Below the pieces are notes generated by a model, which was not told the DNA's origin, did not search any database, and saw nothing but the letters and a program-made list of their open reading frames with translations. A stretch of 10,278 nucleotides of DNA from Halocafeteria seosinensis (taxonomy: Eukaryota; Sar; Bigyra; Bicosoecida): positions 1 to 10,278 of the forward strand of contig LVLI01001763.1 in the NCBI GenBank assembly GCA_001687465.1. The letters are read 5' to 3'. A program made the position numbers and the translations under genes. This document shows, piece by piece, positions 1-8,679 of this stretch (position 1 is its first letter; every line of letters begins with the position of its first letter).

Positions 1-36
<36 letters not shown>
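1..36. repeat. (GT)18 dinucleotide microsatellite
   Basis: This is a perfect run of 18 GT units, interrupted first by CC at 37-38. It begins at the window edge, so its true length is unknown. Read along the strand of the large gene it is an (AC)n tract starting about 40 bases past the stop codon, so it lies in the 3' untranslated region or just beyond it. Alternating purine-pyrimidine tracts of this kind can adopt Z-DNA and are highly length-variable. The apparent short peptide rich in Cys-Val across it is a repeat artefact. Confidence 0.97.
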
Positions 37-38
<2 letters not shown>

Positions 39-75
39 ATAGCTGATTTGCATAGAAAACACTCAACTGGATCGT

Positions 76-3000
76 TTACTTTGCAAACAAGTATCTCCCT
101 AATTTGTCGCGCTCATGAGAAGGGACTTCAGCGGCTTTTTGGGACAAACGGATCCTTGGAGCATTCGCAGAAGTGTCGAATTGAAGCAACTCAATAGCCA
201 GTATATGCCTGTTGTGACGCTTGCATTCTTTTATCGAACGTAGGAGTGTCTGAGGAGAAAGCACGCATCTGGCTAGACTCAACACTCTTAGTAGTTCTCT
301 GAGCGTCCTCCGATCAATAGTTGTAACTCCATCGGCATCAGCAAGTTCCGTAAGAAGACGTTCTCCATACTTGTTGAAATAGGAATCCCGGTGAATATAC
401 GCTAGGTTGACAAGAAGCTTTTTGTTGCTTTCGCTAAACCTCCGACTTTTTAGTATGTCACGTAGCTGGATGTGGAACGTCTCAACTTTAGCGCCGAACC
501 CATATTCCCAGAGAAACAAACTCACACCAATGTAATCGTCAGTGTCTAGCAAGCTATTTAAGTCGTAGTTGGTCAGACGCATTTCCTGAGTAGTCCTTAC
601 TTCTTCCGTGGAAATGCAATCATGTGGACAAAAATGTCCAATCCCGAGTCTCGCTGCAAGAGTACGAGGTGTCAGTCCGAGTGAGTTGTATTCACTGTCG
701 GGGAGTCGTCGTGGGCAAAAGTACTGGACAGTACAACTTTGCCAACGGATAATACTGTCCATTAGAGGCGTGTTTCCTTCCTTGTAACACTGGCCTTGAA
801 CCCAATTCAACACTTCAGCTATTCGCTCCCATTGTTGACACTCTGAATAGTTTTCCCGTTCCTTTCTTGACTCTAACAGCGCAATATCTAGCGGGCAGCG
901 TTGCCACATATCGAAAACCCTGGGATCAAATCTTTGAGCCACTTTGTCTAGCTGATAATTTTCATCTATTCGAGAGTCTTGAGGCAGCATCCGACTGACC
1001 AAGTCAGCATCTCCCTGCCTCGCTGCCAAATGTAAAGCAGTCCAACCATCAATGCGAGCAGTATAGACGGGTGATGCCCCGTATTCGAGAACACAGCGAA
1101 GATGATCGTACGTCTCTACTTTTTCCATGTCGGTTGAATTTGGTGAGGTCAACATGCCATACTTCTTTACCAGCTCAAACAGAAGAGTACTTCCATACTG
1201 ATTTACACGATCCACATCAATTCCACAGATTGCCTCCGTGACCGTAACTTCGTCGAAGCCATATTCGTGCAGCAAACGCGATATAATCTTGCTGCTGTCA
1301 TCCATAGCGCAGACATGCTCATTCTTCGAGTTGCACAAACGAGCTGCATAGCCCTCCTGCTGAAATAGCTTAACCAGTGTTTCAGCAGCGGATGGCTGTC
1401 GTTTCTTCCCTGCCACTGCGAGAGGTGAATCTCCGGCTGCATTCACGGCCCACAACAGCCCTCGCTCAACCAAAAGCGATCGATACTTGTTGCGCTTAAC
1501 GAGTATATCAAGCACATCTTTATCTGGACGACTGGCCAATAAATGAAGAATGGTGTTACGATCGTTATCGCGTTTTGACACATCCACGAAGCGCTCCAAG
1601 TCTTTTCGTGCCAGTTTGATTCCACGACTTGCACAAGCATTGGCAACCAGCATGTTATCTCGATATTTTGTGGGGACCCCTTCGGTATCCAAATGGCCTC
1701 CATGGCTTAAAAGGGTTGCCAGTATACTCCATTTCCTTCTATCGAATGCATGGGATACGGATTTGCTGCTAGCACGCAGTGGGTACTGCTCCAGCACCCA
1801 CTCAACCACTGTTGCTTTTGTGTCGTCATAATTGTAAACCAACAAGTCAATGATGTTTCCTTCGATTCCCTGAAACATCATTCCCTCAAACGAGTACCAG
1901 ATATCATCCCGTGGGATTACCTCAGAAGCGTCGACGGAATGTTGTGTTGCTTTTTCTTTAGCGGTGCGCCTTAATTCCAAAGCAGTCAGCTTCTCATCTC
2001 GTTCATTGGCCAAATTTAGCATCCTTAAGCGTTCTAAGGTGCAACGGTGTCGACTTCTGTTTGGGTCTCTCTCCAGTATACGTCGCAACAAACTTGCATG
2101 TTGTCCGCTCTTCGCAAGTGCTGCAAAGACGTTGGTTTCCCCGTTCACAAGCAGATTCAGCCTTACCGGACTGAGATTACACAGAAAGTGATCCACCCTC
2201 GAATATGTCCCCACTGAAGTGGGACCCTTCATATGCTCGTCGAAAATCTCCCAGAACAGAGTAGGCACGAAATCAAGTGTAGACCGCTGGATTCCCCAGT
2301 GATCGTCTACTTCCTGCGCAATCTCCAGAGCTGTACGGCTTTCATCATCCTCCGTAGTTTCATCAACACCACACTGCAAGAGGCACTTAGTGAGTGAACA
2401 CATGCTTTCTTTTGCAATGATGTCGGTGTTACGCTGGGAACGCCAAGCAATGTCGTGCATGATGGTACCCCCGCCCGCCGCTGTAGAGCGTTCATTAATA
2501 TCCAGCCCGTTCCGCAAGATTATGTGCAAGAGAGTCTTGGGGGTAAGTTTGGGCAGAACATTAAAGTGCTCACTGAGGAATTGAAAAACAGAACGCACTT
2601 TGAGAGTGCTTGGCTCAAGATTTTCGTTGTCAGCGGCCTTGCACCATTGGCACTGGCTTGCATAAGAGCCGAGGGGTTTGCTCAACTGCGGTTGCGCTTG
2701 AATCAAGTTGCCAATTTCCTGACTGAGCAAAGCATCAAAACGTTTAAAATGTTCATCAACCGATAACACTCGAGACGTTGACGCTCGGCATAGCGATTTT
2801 AGTATCAGTGCGACGTCCCCAGTATGTGCAGCTCTGTCAAGTTCCTCTCTGTTTTCGGGGATACATTGTCGGTAGAGATTCAAAATAGACTTCGTCAAAC
2901 TATTGCTATCCCGATACTGTCGGTAAATTTTGCTCACTCCGGGATATAGCTCCTGAAACATTTGATCCAGAGTCACGTTGTGATGCTGCTTCAGCATACT

Positions 3001-6000
3001 CACCATTGTCTGAAGCCTCTGATACATTCCGGCCAATGTCCCTCCTGGAAGCGATACGGGAAGTTTCAGACGGCTTAAATCATTGGCAAACGTCTTGGAC
3101 TGCCAAAACGACTGGTCCATATCGTACAGGTCTTTGAGCCAATGTGCCATTACTCTATCCACAAAATTTGTTTCAAGAAGGTGCTCCCGCACCCTCTCCG
3201 GAATGCAGTCATTCATTTGAGGAAAAAAGAAGAGAACATTCAACACATCCGCATACACTTTGCCTTCATATTGCCCCTTATGTGCCAGCAACGTTCCCTT
3301 ACAAAAGGCTATATCGTTGTCAATAGACACTAACCGGAATGACTCTTCTCCAGAGAGAGTCTTGGAATGTAGCACAGTAAAGTTATCTGGCTTGGCGTCC
3401 CCAGCATTTATCAGCATCATCAGTATGACAAGATAGCAAAAATTTTCCAAATCGAGCTTCCATATCGTCTCAGGTTGCTCGCGTAGTATAGTATGCAAGT
3501 TGTACTGGCCAACGCCAAGAGAGCATTGATAGTAGGCCTCGCCATGGTCTTCGGGACACTGATGTAAGGACATGCATGCACCCTCTCCCTCAGTCTCGAC
3601 GCGCAGGTACTGTTTCCGTATAATTTTTAAAAGCCGGGTAGGAGGAGTGACCTGTTGATTGGTTCCCATTGTCAAAGCAGTGCCTAGCAGGTTCACAGCG
3701 CTTTCAATTCCTGGAGCATGCGGGTTGAATTTGAAGTAGATTCCATTATAAAGTACCACGCTGTGTTTCCCGTAAAAGTTATCACGAGGTGGCTTCAAAA
3801 CCGGAAGTCGGTCCAATGCTTCAAGCTTCACGTGGTATTCATTGTCCTCGTGTTCAACAACTCGAGTGGCGTCATTCAAGGAACTGTGCAGTTTTTGTCC
3901 ATTTAACGAAGAAACAAAGCCATTAAGCACCTCCGCCCCCGCGTCCGTTCCATGCACTGTTGAGTACGCAGTATACCAGTCTATATGCGTATTCCTGAAA
4001 TCAGTCACGTACCATTGATAGTATTCACGGATACGCTCCAATACACCCTTTAACAATTCTCGAGTGACCCTGTAGGATGAGACTCGTTCTACCAAGTTTG
4101 CAATCAGGGTATCCCTATTTTGCAATTCCTTGAAGAAGTCCACTCTTTGGTGTAGCTCGGTGGTTGGTTTCGCAGAATCCAAGTCCATTCCACTTCCGTT
4201 GCACACGATTTCTGTCCCCGGAAGCAAAATGTCCACTGTATTCGATATATCCCTGATCAAGGATCGGAGGGAAGGGTTCAACAACGCAAACAATCCTGAC
4301 GTTTTTTCCCTCAATATATCTATTGACTTGAGTAAATCGTCTCGTAAGTGTTCCCAAGTCGGAATGTCAAACACGGATCGTTGGAGAAGTGATTCCAACA
4401 ACTCCGACGCCTCTTCGGCAGTGAAGCCCTCCGCTTCCTGGGAGCGAAGGAGTGAAGATTCTACTTCCATAAGAAAGAACCGGAAGGCATCACGATCGTA
4501 CATTGACAAATACGGTTTTCGTTTTTGAAACCACCAATAGATGTCTGCGAGAACACTGTCCAATGAATAGTCATCATTTTCTTCCAAAGCGGTGCCACAG
4601 TTGCGTTGCTGCTTCAAACAAAAGCGCCCATAACCAAGATATAGGATGGGAGTCAGTGAATCAACAGCTAAGGCGTTTTGATAACAATTGATGGACTCTT
4701 CAAATTCTTCGCACTGCTCGTAGTTCAACGCTTTTGACATTTCATACAAACCCTCAAATTGATTTTGGCACGACCCTTCCATTCGTTCGTACTCTTCTTG
4801 AAGGTGAAAAACTTCGAGACTTCTGGAGTCATGCATTGGATCAGTACTGCTACTCAGCGAGAGATGGTACTCAAAGAAAGTGACGAGAAAAGGATTATGC
4901 CCGTTATCGTGCCGTTGCAAGGTTTCGCGCTTCTTGTAACGGAAATAATAAAGAGCCATCAGCAGAGTGCGCGAAGCCTCGTCGGAATCATATAATTGTA
5001 GTTCCTCCTCCATGTACACTTCAGGGTTTGTCTCCCTCGACGAAGAATCAGCCACTATAACGTCAAGAATATGATTCCCATAAAAGAAAGGACAGACTCC
5101 GAAGAAACGCAGCATTGCTTTGTAATCGTCAACTCCAGGAGTATAGCGGGAATGCCTGGTAGATTCCCGTATATATGACGCAAAGCAACATGCCAGTTGC
5201 CAACTTGGTGGCAGCACCCTTGCATTGTACTCAAGTTCAACTGGTCTATCGTTCAAAATTTCGATCACAAGGATGGCGACACGTCTTGTCATTCCCGCGC
5301 TTTGTGAAAGATCAGTTTGCAATTCCATGAGAACGCGGCAGGTGAATTCCAGATCCAGTTCTAGTTCGTTGCGCGCTACTGTCTCTCCGTACCATCTTTC
5401 TCGCATCAGACGCAGACACGCCGGCAGATTCTGATGGTAGAAGGACCAGTACAATAGAGAGTACTCTTCTAGACATCGGGAGGCCCTTCGTCGATATAGT
5501 TCGAAAGTAGACTGTGCGATCCCCTGTGAAACTAGTACAACCAGCACCAATGCCTTCCCTTTATTGATCATTGCGTTTTCTTGACCGCTTCTGTATGGTT
5601 CGATTAGATTTGCACCCTTGTCCAAAAGGTATCGAACTACCTTATACTTATTCCTGGTAGTTGCGCTAACAAGTGGAGTCCATCCTTGATCGTCAACTGC
5701 CTCTTGGTCCGCGCCTCCCGTTTCCACCAGGTACTTCACTACATCCAAATGTCCACTTGCACTTTCACATGCCGCATGTAACGGAGTTCGTCCATCTTTA
5801 GCCTTTGCATCTACTGGGGCGTGTCCTTGTTGGATCAAACATTTTACCACATCTATATGCCCTCCGTTACATGCCCAATGTAACGGAGTGTGTCCATTTG
5901 CATTCTTTGCACCAACTCGGGAATTTCCTTGCCGGATCAAACATTTAACCACAGCTATATGCCCTGCTACACACGCCCAATGTAATGGAGTGCATCCATA

Positions 6001-8679
6001 TTTACTTGCTGCATTCATCTGGGCGTCTCCGTGTTGGATCAAATATGTAGCCACGTCTATATGACCTTTACTACATGCAATGGTTAACGGTGTCCACTGC
6101 TCTTGGTCCATTCGGGCATTTCCTCCTTGTTGGATAAAATACTGAACACTATCCAAGTCTCCTTTCCGACACGCGTCATGTATGTCGCTAGCGCGTTCAC
6201 GCAGGGGTGTCTCTTCATCCTGTTTTCTGACTGAAACATGATGATAGAGCGCACCTTCATGAATATCACCAACTCGCCGGTTACCATCCCTACGAGATTT
6301 AGATGCTTTGCCAAGGAGTGCACGTACGAGCCTACTAGGCAACTCACCATCAGCTGATTGCAAGGAAACTAAGTGCCAAAATAACTGATCGACGGACATG
6401 AAACGAAACGTTGATTTCATCTCGTTGAGAGTAGAACTATTACAGGGACAAAGTCTGTCTGGATCGTCAGCTGGAAGGAGAAAATACTGTCCAGGGAGCT
6501 GATACCTCTCGTCTCTGGCACCGGCAGTGCCGCATTCAGTCCAGATATGCACAGCATGGGAAAATAACCCTCGAACTTGAGATATGCTAGAATCATGTAC
6601 ACATCTAGGGCTATTTATCGTCCACACTGAGGTTTTACAATCTGTTCCGAACATTTGCTGAAGCTGGCTACGAAGAAGAAGACGCAAGGCACAGGCAATC
6701 GAGCCGCCAACTCCGTATCCGACAAAGACTATTCTTGATGTACGTTTGTGCGTTCCCAAAAGTGACACAAGGGCATCATATGACATGCATGAGTTCGAAG
6801 TTTCATCACTCTTACAAGAGCAAAGAATTGTCTCCGCAAGACCTGCAATAGTCTCGTCTACATGAATAGTTGCAACGTCATTTTCGCGTTCCGTAGGAAG
6901 GCTCGACAAAGTTTCCACTCCACGCTTCCCGTTATTTAGCAGTGACCACCGCGAGCATGGTGGCCCGTTGACGCAGATATAGACGGCGTTTCCGCGTTGT
7001 TTGCTTTGAAACATCGATATTTTCATGTTTCCGACGTCCCACATTTTCCCCGCGTGTACGTGTTTGTCCCAGTCCTCGAGGATCTTTTGCCGCACTCGAA
7101 GCTCTTCGTCCGCAAAACGTATCAAGGTACCAAGATGTCGTACCTGTTCAGCATACAGAGCATTACCATCCTTACTATCAAGTTTTTCTGGGTTAAACTT
7201 GTATTTCATGAGAGGAAACACTCTTTCGGCGATTGCGATCCCTAAATCTGAGTCACACTCGGGAACAACAAACGCGACATGCTCCAGGAAAAGGGAGGTG
7301 TATCTTTCGATAAGAGTATCCCATACCAACAGTCGCTCCTTGACGAGTTCGCTTTCTTCAACTTGGTCACTATTCGTGCCTACGAATCTTTCGATGTCAC
7401 GGCAAAAGACATCTTTGGTCTTCTCATAAAATTCACAGAGCTTCTCTTGTAAGCTCTTATCGTTCAGAACACCTTCTAGTACCTGGTACTGCAAGTACTC
7501 TGTGGCACGGACACAGAAGTTCTCTGCAGCACGGCTAATACGTTCGCTGCTGAATAATGTTTCCTTCATACGTTTTATCCACCTTTCATTGTATTCGTTC
7601 CTACAGCCTGCAAGAAAACCATACACCAAGCCACCGAACGGAAGCTGCTCCAGAATATACTTGATAGCGCTCTCCTGAATTGGTACTCTTCCTTCGAGGA
7701 TTCCACTACTACGCCCTTTATACGCATGTAGGATCGACTCAAGACTGGAACAGAATCTCTTGCAAAAGTTATACAGTGCATGCCTCGGGGCTGTAGATCG
7801 GTTCTTAGAGTCTACCTGGGACATTAGAGAGATTATCTTCTCATTCTCCTTCTTCTCCTTGAGTTTTGCAACTTCACTCTCGGGAAGAGGTTCAAAGGCA
7901 TACTTTTGTACCACCTCTTTCATTGATATGGCGACGTTGCCACCGCTATCAGCAAACATGTGCACAAGTGTCCTCAAATGCGTTTTGCCAGGCGCTCGAC
8001 CGTTCGATAGGGCCAATGTCGGAGTTAGGGGACAGTATTTAAGACGATCAACGACTAGATTCAGGGCAGTCTTACCTTCAGGACCGTCCCGTACATTGAC
8101 TTCGGGAGAACGTCGTAAGATCCATTGAAGAATCTGCACCACCTCCACTCGCTCAAACGGATCCATTCGGGTAGTTTCTCTACACACTCGCTCTTCAAGG
8201 GCCCAAAGTGCTGATCTTGTCACCTCATGGAGTAGTGTGGTTTTCCTGCTAATGTCCTCACGGGAAGGCGTTTTACGTGATGAATTGGCAGCAGAACCAG
8301 TTTCGCTTTCCTCGGTCATCGTCACCCTCGGAGGAAGCGGATATGGTTGACTATCACGCTCGCGGTCATCTAGCGGGGAATACACAAAAGGTTGCGGTTG
8401 TCCACATAATCGTTTGCGATTCCTGGATTTCCCAACCGTAAAGCCCAACGGAGCTCGCTGTAATAATCCTAACACAATTCTATTCTCATTCTCCTCGAAC
8501 CAATTCAATCCACCCCTACAGTTTTTAGTGTAGGGCTCGTTCCGCTCCTCTTGGCTGTGGTGGGCTTCGGACGAAGCGGTGGTAGTGGTGGAGGCGTTGT
8601 CGATGGCACGGAGCGCTTCCCGAAACAGTCGATTCGTCTCATTCTCTCCTTGTGATCGTATTGAAGCCGCCATCATCAT
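76..8679 (-). CDS. Giant multidomain protein: lipase-like, ankyrin, TPR-like, atypical-kinase-like and divergent ankyrin regions
   Basis: One uninterrupted ORF of 2867 codons ends in TAA at 76-78. I start it at the ATG at 8677-8679, the first of three tandem ATGs. The frame is open upstream, but an earlier start would need a non-ATG codon or a spliced exon. In this numbering, residues 1-140 are low complexity, with a Thr/Ser run and a basic patch near 84-90 (KSRNRKR) that could be a nuclear signal. Residues about 268-290 are a Lys/Glu-rich helix. A class-3-lipase-like segment spans about 564-775, ankyrin repeats 830-1026, a TPR-like helical pair near 1311-1345, a kinase-like segment about 1614-1892, and divergent ankyrin-like repeats about 2046-2685. 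I see no convincing signal peptide or membrane helix, so it is probably cytosolic or nuclear. Ankyrin repeats are known protein-binding modules, so a scaffold or signalling role is inferred. The gene stands alone with no visible partner. In-frame introns cannot be excluded by eye. I do not recognise a named orthologue. Confidence 0.9.
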   Translation of the reverse strand: MMMAASIRSQGENETNRLFREALRAIDNASTTTTASSEAHHSQEERNEPYTKNCRGGLNWFEENENRIVLGLLQRAPLGFTVGKSRNRKRLCGQPQPFVYSPLDDRERDSQPYPLPPRVTMTEESETGSAANSSRKTPSREDISRKTTLLHEVTRSALWALEERVCRETTRMDPFERVEVVQILQWILRRSPEVNVRDGPEGKTALNLVVDRLKYCPLTPTLALSNGRAPGKTHLRTLVHMFADSGGNVAISMKEVVQKYAFEPLPESEVAKLKEKKENEKIISLMSQVDSKNRSTAPRHALYNFCKRFCSSLESILHAYKGRSSGILEGRVPIQESAIKYILEQLPFGGLVYGFLAGCRNEYNERWIKRMKETLFSSERISRAAENFCVRATEYLQYQVLEGVLNDKSLQEKLCEFYEKTKDVFCRDIERFVGTNSDQVEESELVKERLLVWDTLIERYTSLFLEHVAFVVPECDSDLGIAIAERVFPLMKYKFNPEKLDSKDGNALYAEQVRHLGTLIRFADEELRVRQKILEDWDKHVHAGKMWDVGNMKISMFQSKQRGNAVYICVNGPPCSRWSLLNNGKRGVETLSSLPTERENDVATIHVDETIAGLAETILCSCKSDETSNSCMSYDALVSLLGTHKRTSRIVFVGYGVGGSIACALRLLLRSQLQQMFGTDCKTSVWTINSPRCVHDSSISQVRGLFSHAVHIWTECGTAGARDERYQLPGQYFLLPADDPDRLCPCNSSTLNEMKSTFRFMSVDQLFWHLVSLQSADGELPSRLVRALLGKASKSRRDGNRRVGDIHEGALYHHVSVRKQDEETPLRERASDIHDACRKGDLDSVQYFIQQGGNARMDQEQWTPLTIACSKGHIDVATYLIQHGDAQMNAASKYGCTPLHWACVAGHIAVVKCLIRQGNSRVGAKNANGHTPLHWACNGGHIDVVKCLIQQGHAPVDAKAKDGRTPLHAACESASGHLDVVKYLVETGGADQEAVDDQGWTPLVSATTRNKYKVVRYLLDKGANLIEPYRSGQENAMINKGKALVLVVLVSQGIAQSTFELYRRRASRCLEEYSLLYWSFYHQNLPACLRLMRERWYGETVARNELELDLEFTCRVLMELQTDLSQSAGMTRRVAILVIEILNDRPVELEYNARVLPPSWQLACCFASYIRESTRHSRYTPGVDDYKAMLRFFGVCPFFYGNHILDVIVADSSSRETNPEVYMEEELQLYDSDEASRTLLMALYYFRYKKRETLQRHDNGHNPFLVTFFEYHLSLSSSTDPMHDSRSLEVFHLQEEYERMEGSCQNQFEGLYEMSKALNYEQCEEFEESINCYQNALAVDSLTPILYLGYGRFCLKQQRNCGTALEENDDYSLDSVLADIYWWFQKRKPYLSMYDRDAFRFFLMEVESSLLRSQEAEGFTAEEASELLESLLQRSVFDIPTWEHLRDDLLKSIDILREKTSGLFALLNPSLRSLIRDISNTVDILLPGTEIVCNGSGMDLDSAKPTTELHQRVDFFKELQNRDTLIANLVERVSSYRVTRELLKGVLERIREYYQWYVTDFRNTHIDWYTAYSTVHGTDAGAEVLNGFVSSLNGQKLHSSLNDATRVVEHEDNEYHVKLEALDRLPVLKPPRDNFYGKHSVVLYNGIYFKFNPHAPGIESAVNLLGTALTMGTNQQVTPPTRLLKIIRKQYLRVETEGEGACMSLHQCPEDHGEAYYQCSLGVGQYNLHTILREQPETIWKLDLENFCYLVILMMLINAGDAKPDNFTVLHSKTLSGEESFRLVSIDNDIAFCKGTLLAHKGQYEGKVYADVLNVLFFFPQMNDCIPERVREHLLETNFVDRVMAHWLKDLYDMDQSFWQSKTFANDLSRLKLPVSLPGGTLAGMYQRLQTMVSMLKQHHNVTLDQMFQELYPGVSKIYRQYRDSNSLTKSILNLYRQCIPENREELDRAAHTGDVALILKSLCRASTSRVLSVDEHFKRFDALLSQEIGNLIQAQPQLSKPLGSYASQCQWCKAADNENLEPSTLKVRSVFQFLSEHFNVLPKLTPKTLLHIILRNGLDINERSTAAGGGTIMHDIAWRSQRNTDIIAKESMCSLTKCLLQCGVDETTEDDESRTALEIAQEVDDHWGIQRSTLDFVPTLFWEIFDEHMKGPTSVGTYSRVDHFLCNLSPVRLNLLVNGETNVFAALAKSGQHASLLRRILERDPNRSRHRCTLERLRMLNLANERDEKLTALELRRTAKEKATQHSVDASEVIPRDDIWYSFEGMMFQGIEGNIIDLLVYNYDDTKATVVEWVLEQYPLRASSKSVSHAFDRRKWSILATLLSHGGHLDTEGVPTKYRDNMLVANACASRGIKLARKDLERFVDVSKRDNDRNTILHLLASRPDKDVLDILVKRNKYRSLLVERGLLWAVNAAGDSPLAVAGKKRQPSAAETLVKLFQQEGYAARLCNSKNEHVCAMDDSSKIISRLLHEYGFDEVTVTEAICGIDVDRVNQYGSTLLFELVKKYGMLTSPNSTDMEKVETYDHLRCVLEYGASPVYTARIDGWTALHLAARQGDADLVSRMLPQDSRIDENYQLDKVAQRFDPRVFDMWQRCPLDIALLESRKERENYSECQQWERIAEVLNWVQGQCYKEGNTPLMDSIIRWQSCTVQYFCPRRLPDSEYNSLGLTPRTLAARLGIGHFCPHDCISTEEVRTTQEMRLTNYDLNSLLDTDDYIGVSLFLWEYGFGAKVETFHIQLRDILKSRRFSESNKKLLVNLAYIHRDSYFNKYGERLLTELADADGVTTIDRRTLRELLRVLSLARCVLSPQTLLRSIKECKRHNRHILAIELLQFDTSANAPRIRLSQKAAEVPSHERDKLGRYLFAK
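627..2547 (-). repeat. Divergent C-terminal ankyrin-like repeats
   Basis: Residues about 2046-2685 of the giant protein carry scattered ankyrin hallmarks: TPKTLLHIILRNGLDINERS near 2046, DRNTILHLLASRP near 2373, DGWTALHLAARQGDADLV near 2544, EGNTPLMDSII near 2634 and LTPRTLAARLGIG near 2669. Between them the spacing is irregular and longer than 34 residues, with inserted loops, so the repeats are degenerate or widely interrupted. The strongest single copy is at 2544. The far C-terminus, about 2690-2867, is helical with no recognised family. This array is much less regular than the central one, suggesting it is older or under different constraint. Confidence 0.7.
3004..3840 (-). other. Atypical-kinase-like segment (K, E, DAKPDN, IDND)
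   Basis: Residues about 1614-1892 of the giant protein have the ordered signatures of a kinase-like fold. YFKFNP contains Lys1650, placed like an ATP-anchoring lysine. It is followed by GIESAVNLLG with Glu1659, like the paired helix glutamate. A hydrophobic helix (NFCYLVILMMLINAG) runs into GDAKPDNF, residues 1760-1767, resembling a catalytic loop with Asp1761 and Asn1766. About 20 residues on is VSIDNDIAF, where Asp1787 and Asp1789 could fill the metal-binding DFG role. The ID-type metal motif without FG is closer to PI3/4-kinase-like or actin-fragmin-kinase-like proteins than to ordinary Ser/Thr kinases. No glycine-rich loop is obvious. Activity and substrate, protein or lipid, cannot be told from sequence. 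Confidence 0.5.
4621..4746 (-). other. TPR-like motif in the helical linker
   Basis: Residues about 1311-1345 of the giant protein read as a helix pair with alternating small and large residues: YEMSKALNYEQCEEFEESI, then a second helix ending in NALAVDSLTPILYLGYG. The pattern of a small residue, a Glu-rich middle, YQNAL and then a proline before the next helix matches a tetratricopeptide repeat. Only one clear copy is visible. The surrounding residues, 1030 to 1600, are mostly helical with no other family I can name. A single degenerate TPR could equally be ordinary helical linker. Confidence 0.4.
5602..6195 (-). repeat. Central ankyrin repeat array, about six repeats
   Basis: Residues 830-1026 of the giant protein contain consecutive ankyrin repeats. 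Repeats 2 to 4 are 34 residues each, repeat 5 is 36 residues, and the first and last are less regular. Repeats 3 and 4 both carry TPLHWAC followed by GHI-VVKCLI-QG, the classical helix-turn-helix pattern; repeats 2 and 5 vary it (TPLTIAC, TPLHAAC). At DNA level the GGATC element on the plus strand recurs at 5832, 5934 and 6036, exactly 102 bases apart. This shows tandem duplication of a whole repeat unit. Ankyrin arrays of this quality normally form a concave protein-binding surface. The assignment is secure; the binding partner is unknown. Confidence 0.95.
6355..6990 (-). other. Class-3-lipase-like alpha/beta-hydrolase segment lacking the nucleophile Ser
   Basis: This is a domain inside the giant protein, residues about 564-775. 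It opens with a hydrophobic strand (NAVYICVNG). It then has a strand-turn-helix with RIVFVGYGVGGSIACALRL, where class 3 lipases have a GHSLGG-type nucleophile elbow. The central residue of the elbow is Gly656, not Ser. About 40 residues on, VWTINSPR occupies the place of the family's FGxPR segment, followed by YQLPGQYFLL, which resembles the strand after the catalytic Asp. Asp723 and His769 are possible remaining triad residues. The order of these pieces supports the fold. The missing Ser argues against ordinary esterase activity, leaving a pseudoenzyme or binding role. The assignment is by pattern only. Confidence 0.6.

Noticed and set aside
3-197. Small plus-strand ORF starting in the microsatellite
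   Set aside because: Its Cys-Val run is the GT repeat translated, and the rest is antisense to the end of the giant gene.
4130-4528. 132-codon plus-strand ORF opposite the giant gene
   Set aside because: It lies wholly inside the long minus-strand coding region and has biased, domain-free composition typical of an antisense shadow. The same holds for the 7025-7429 and 7760-8128 frames.
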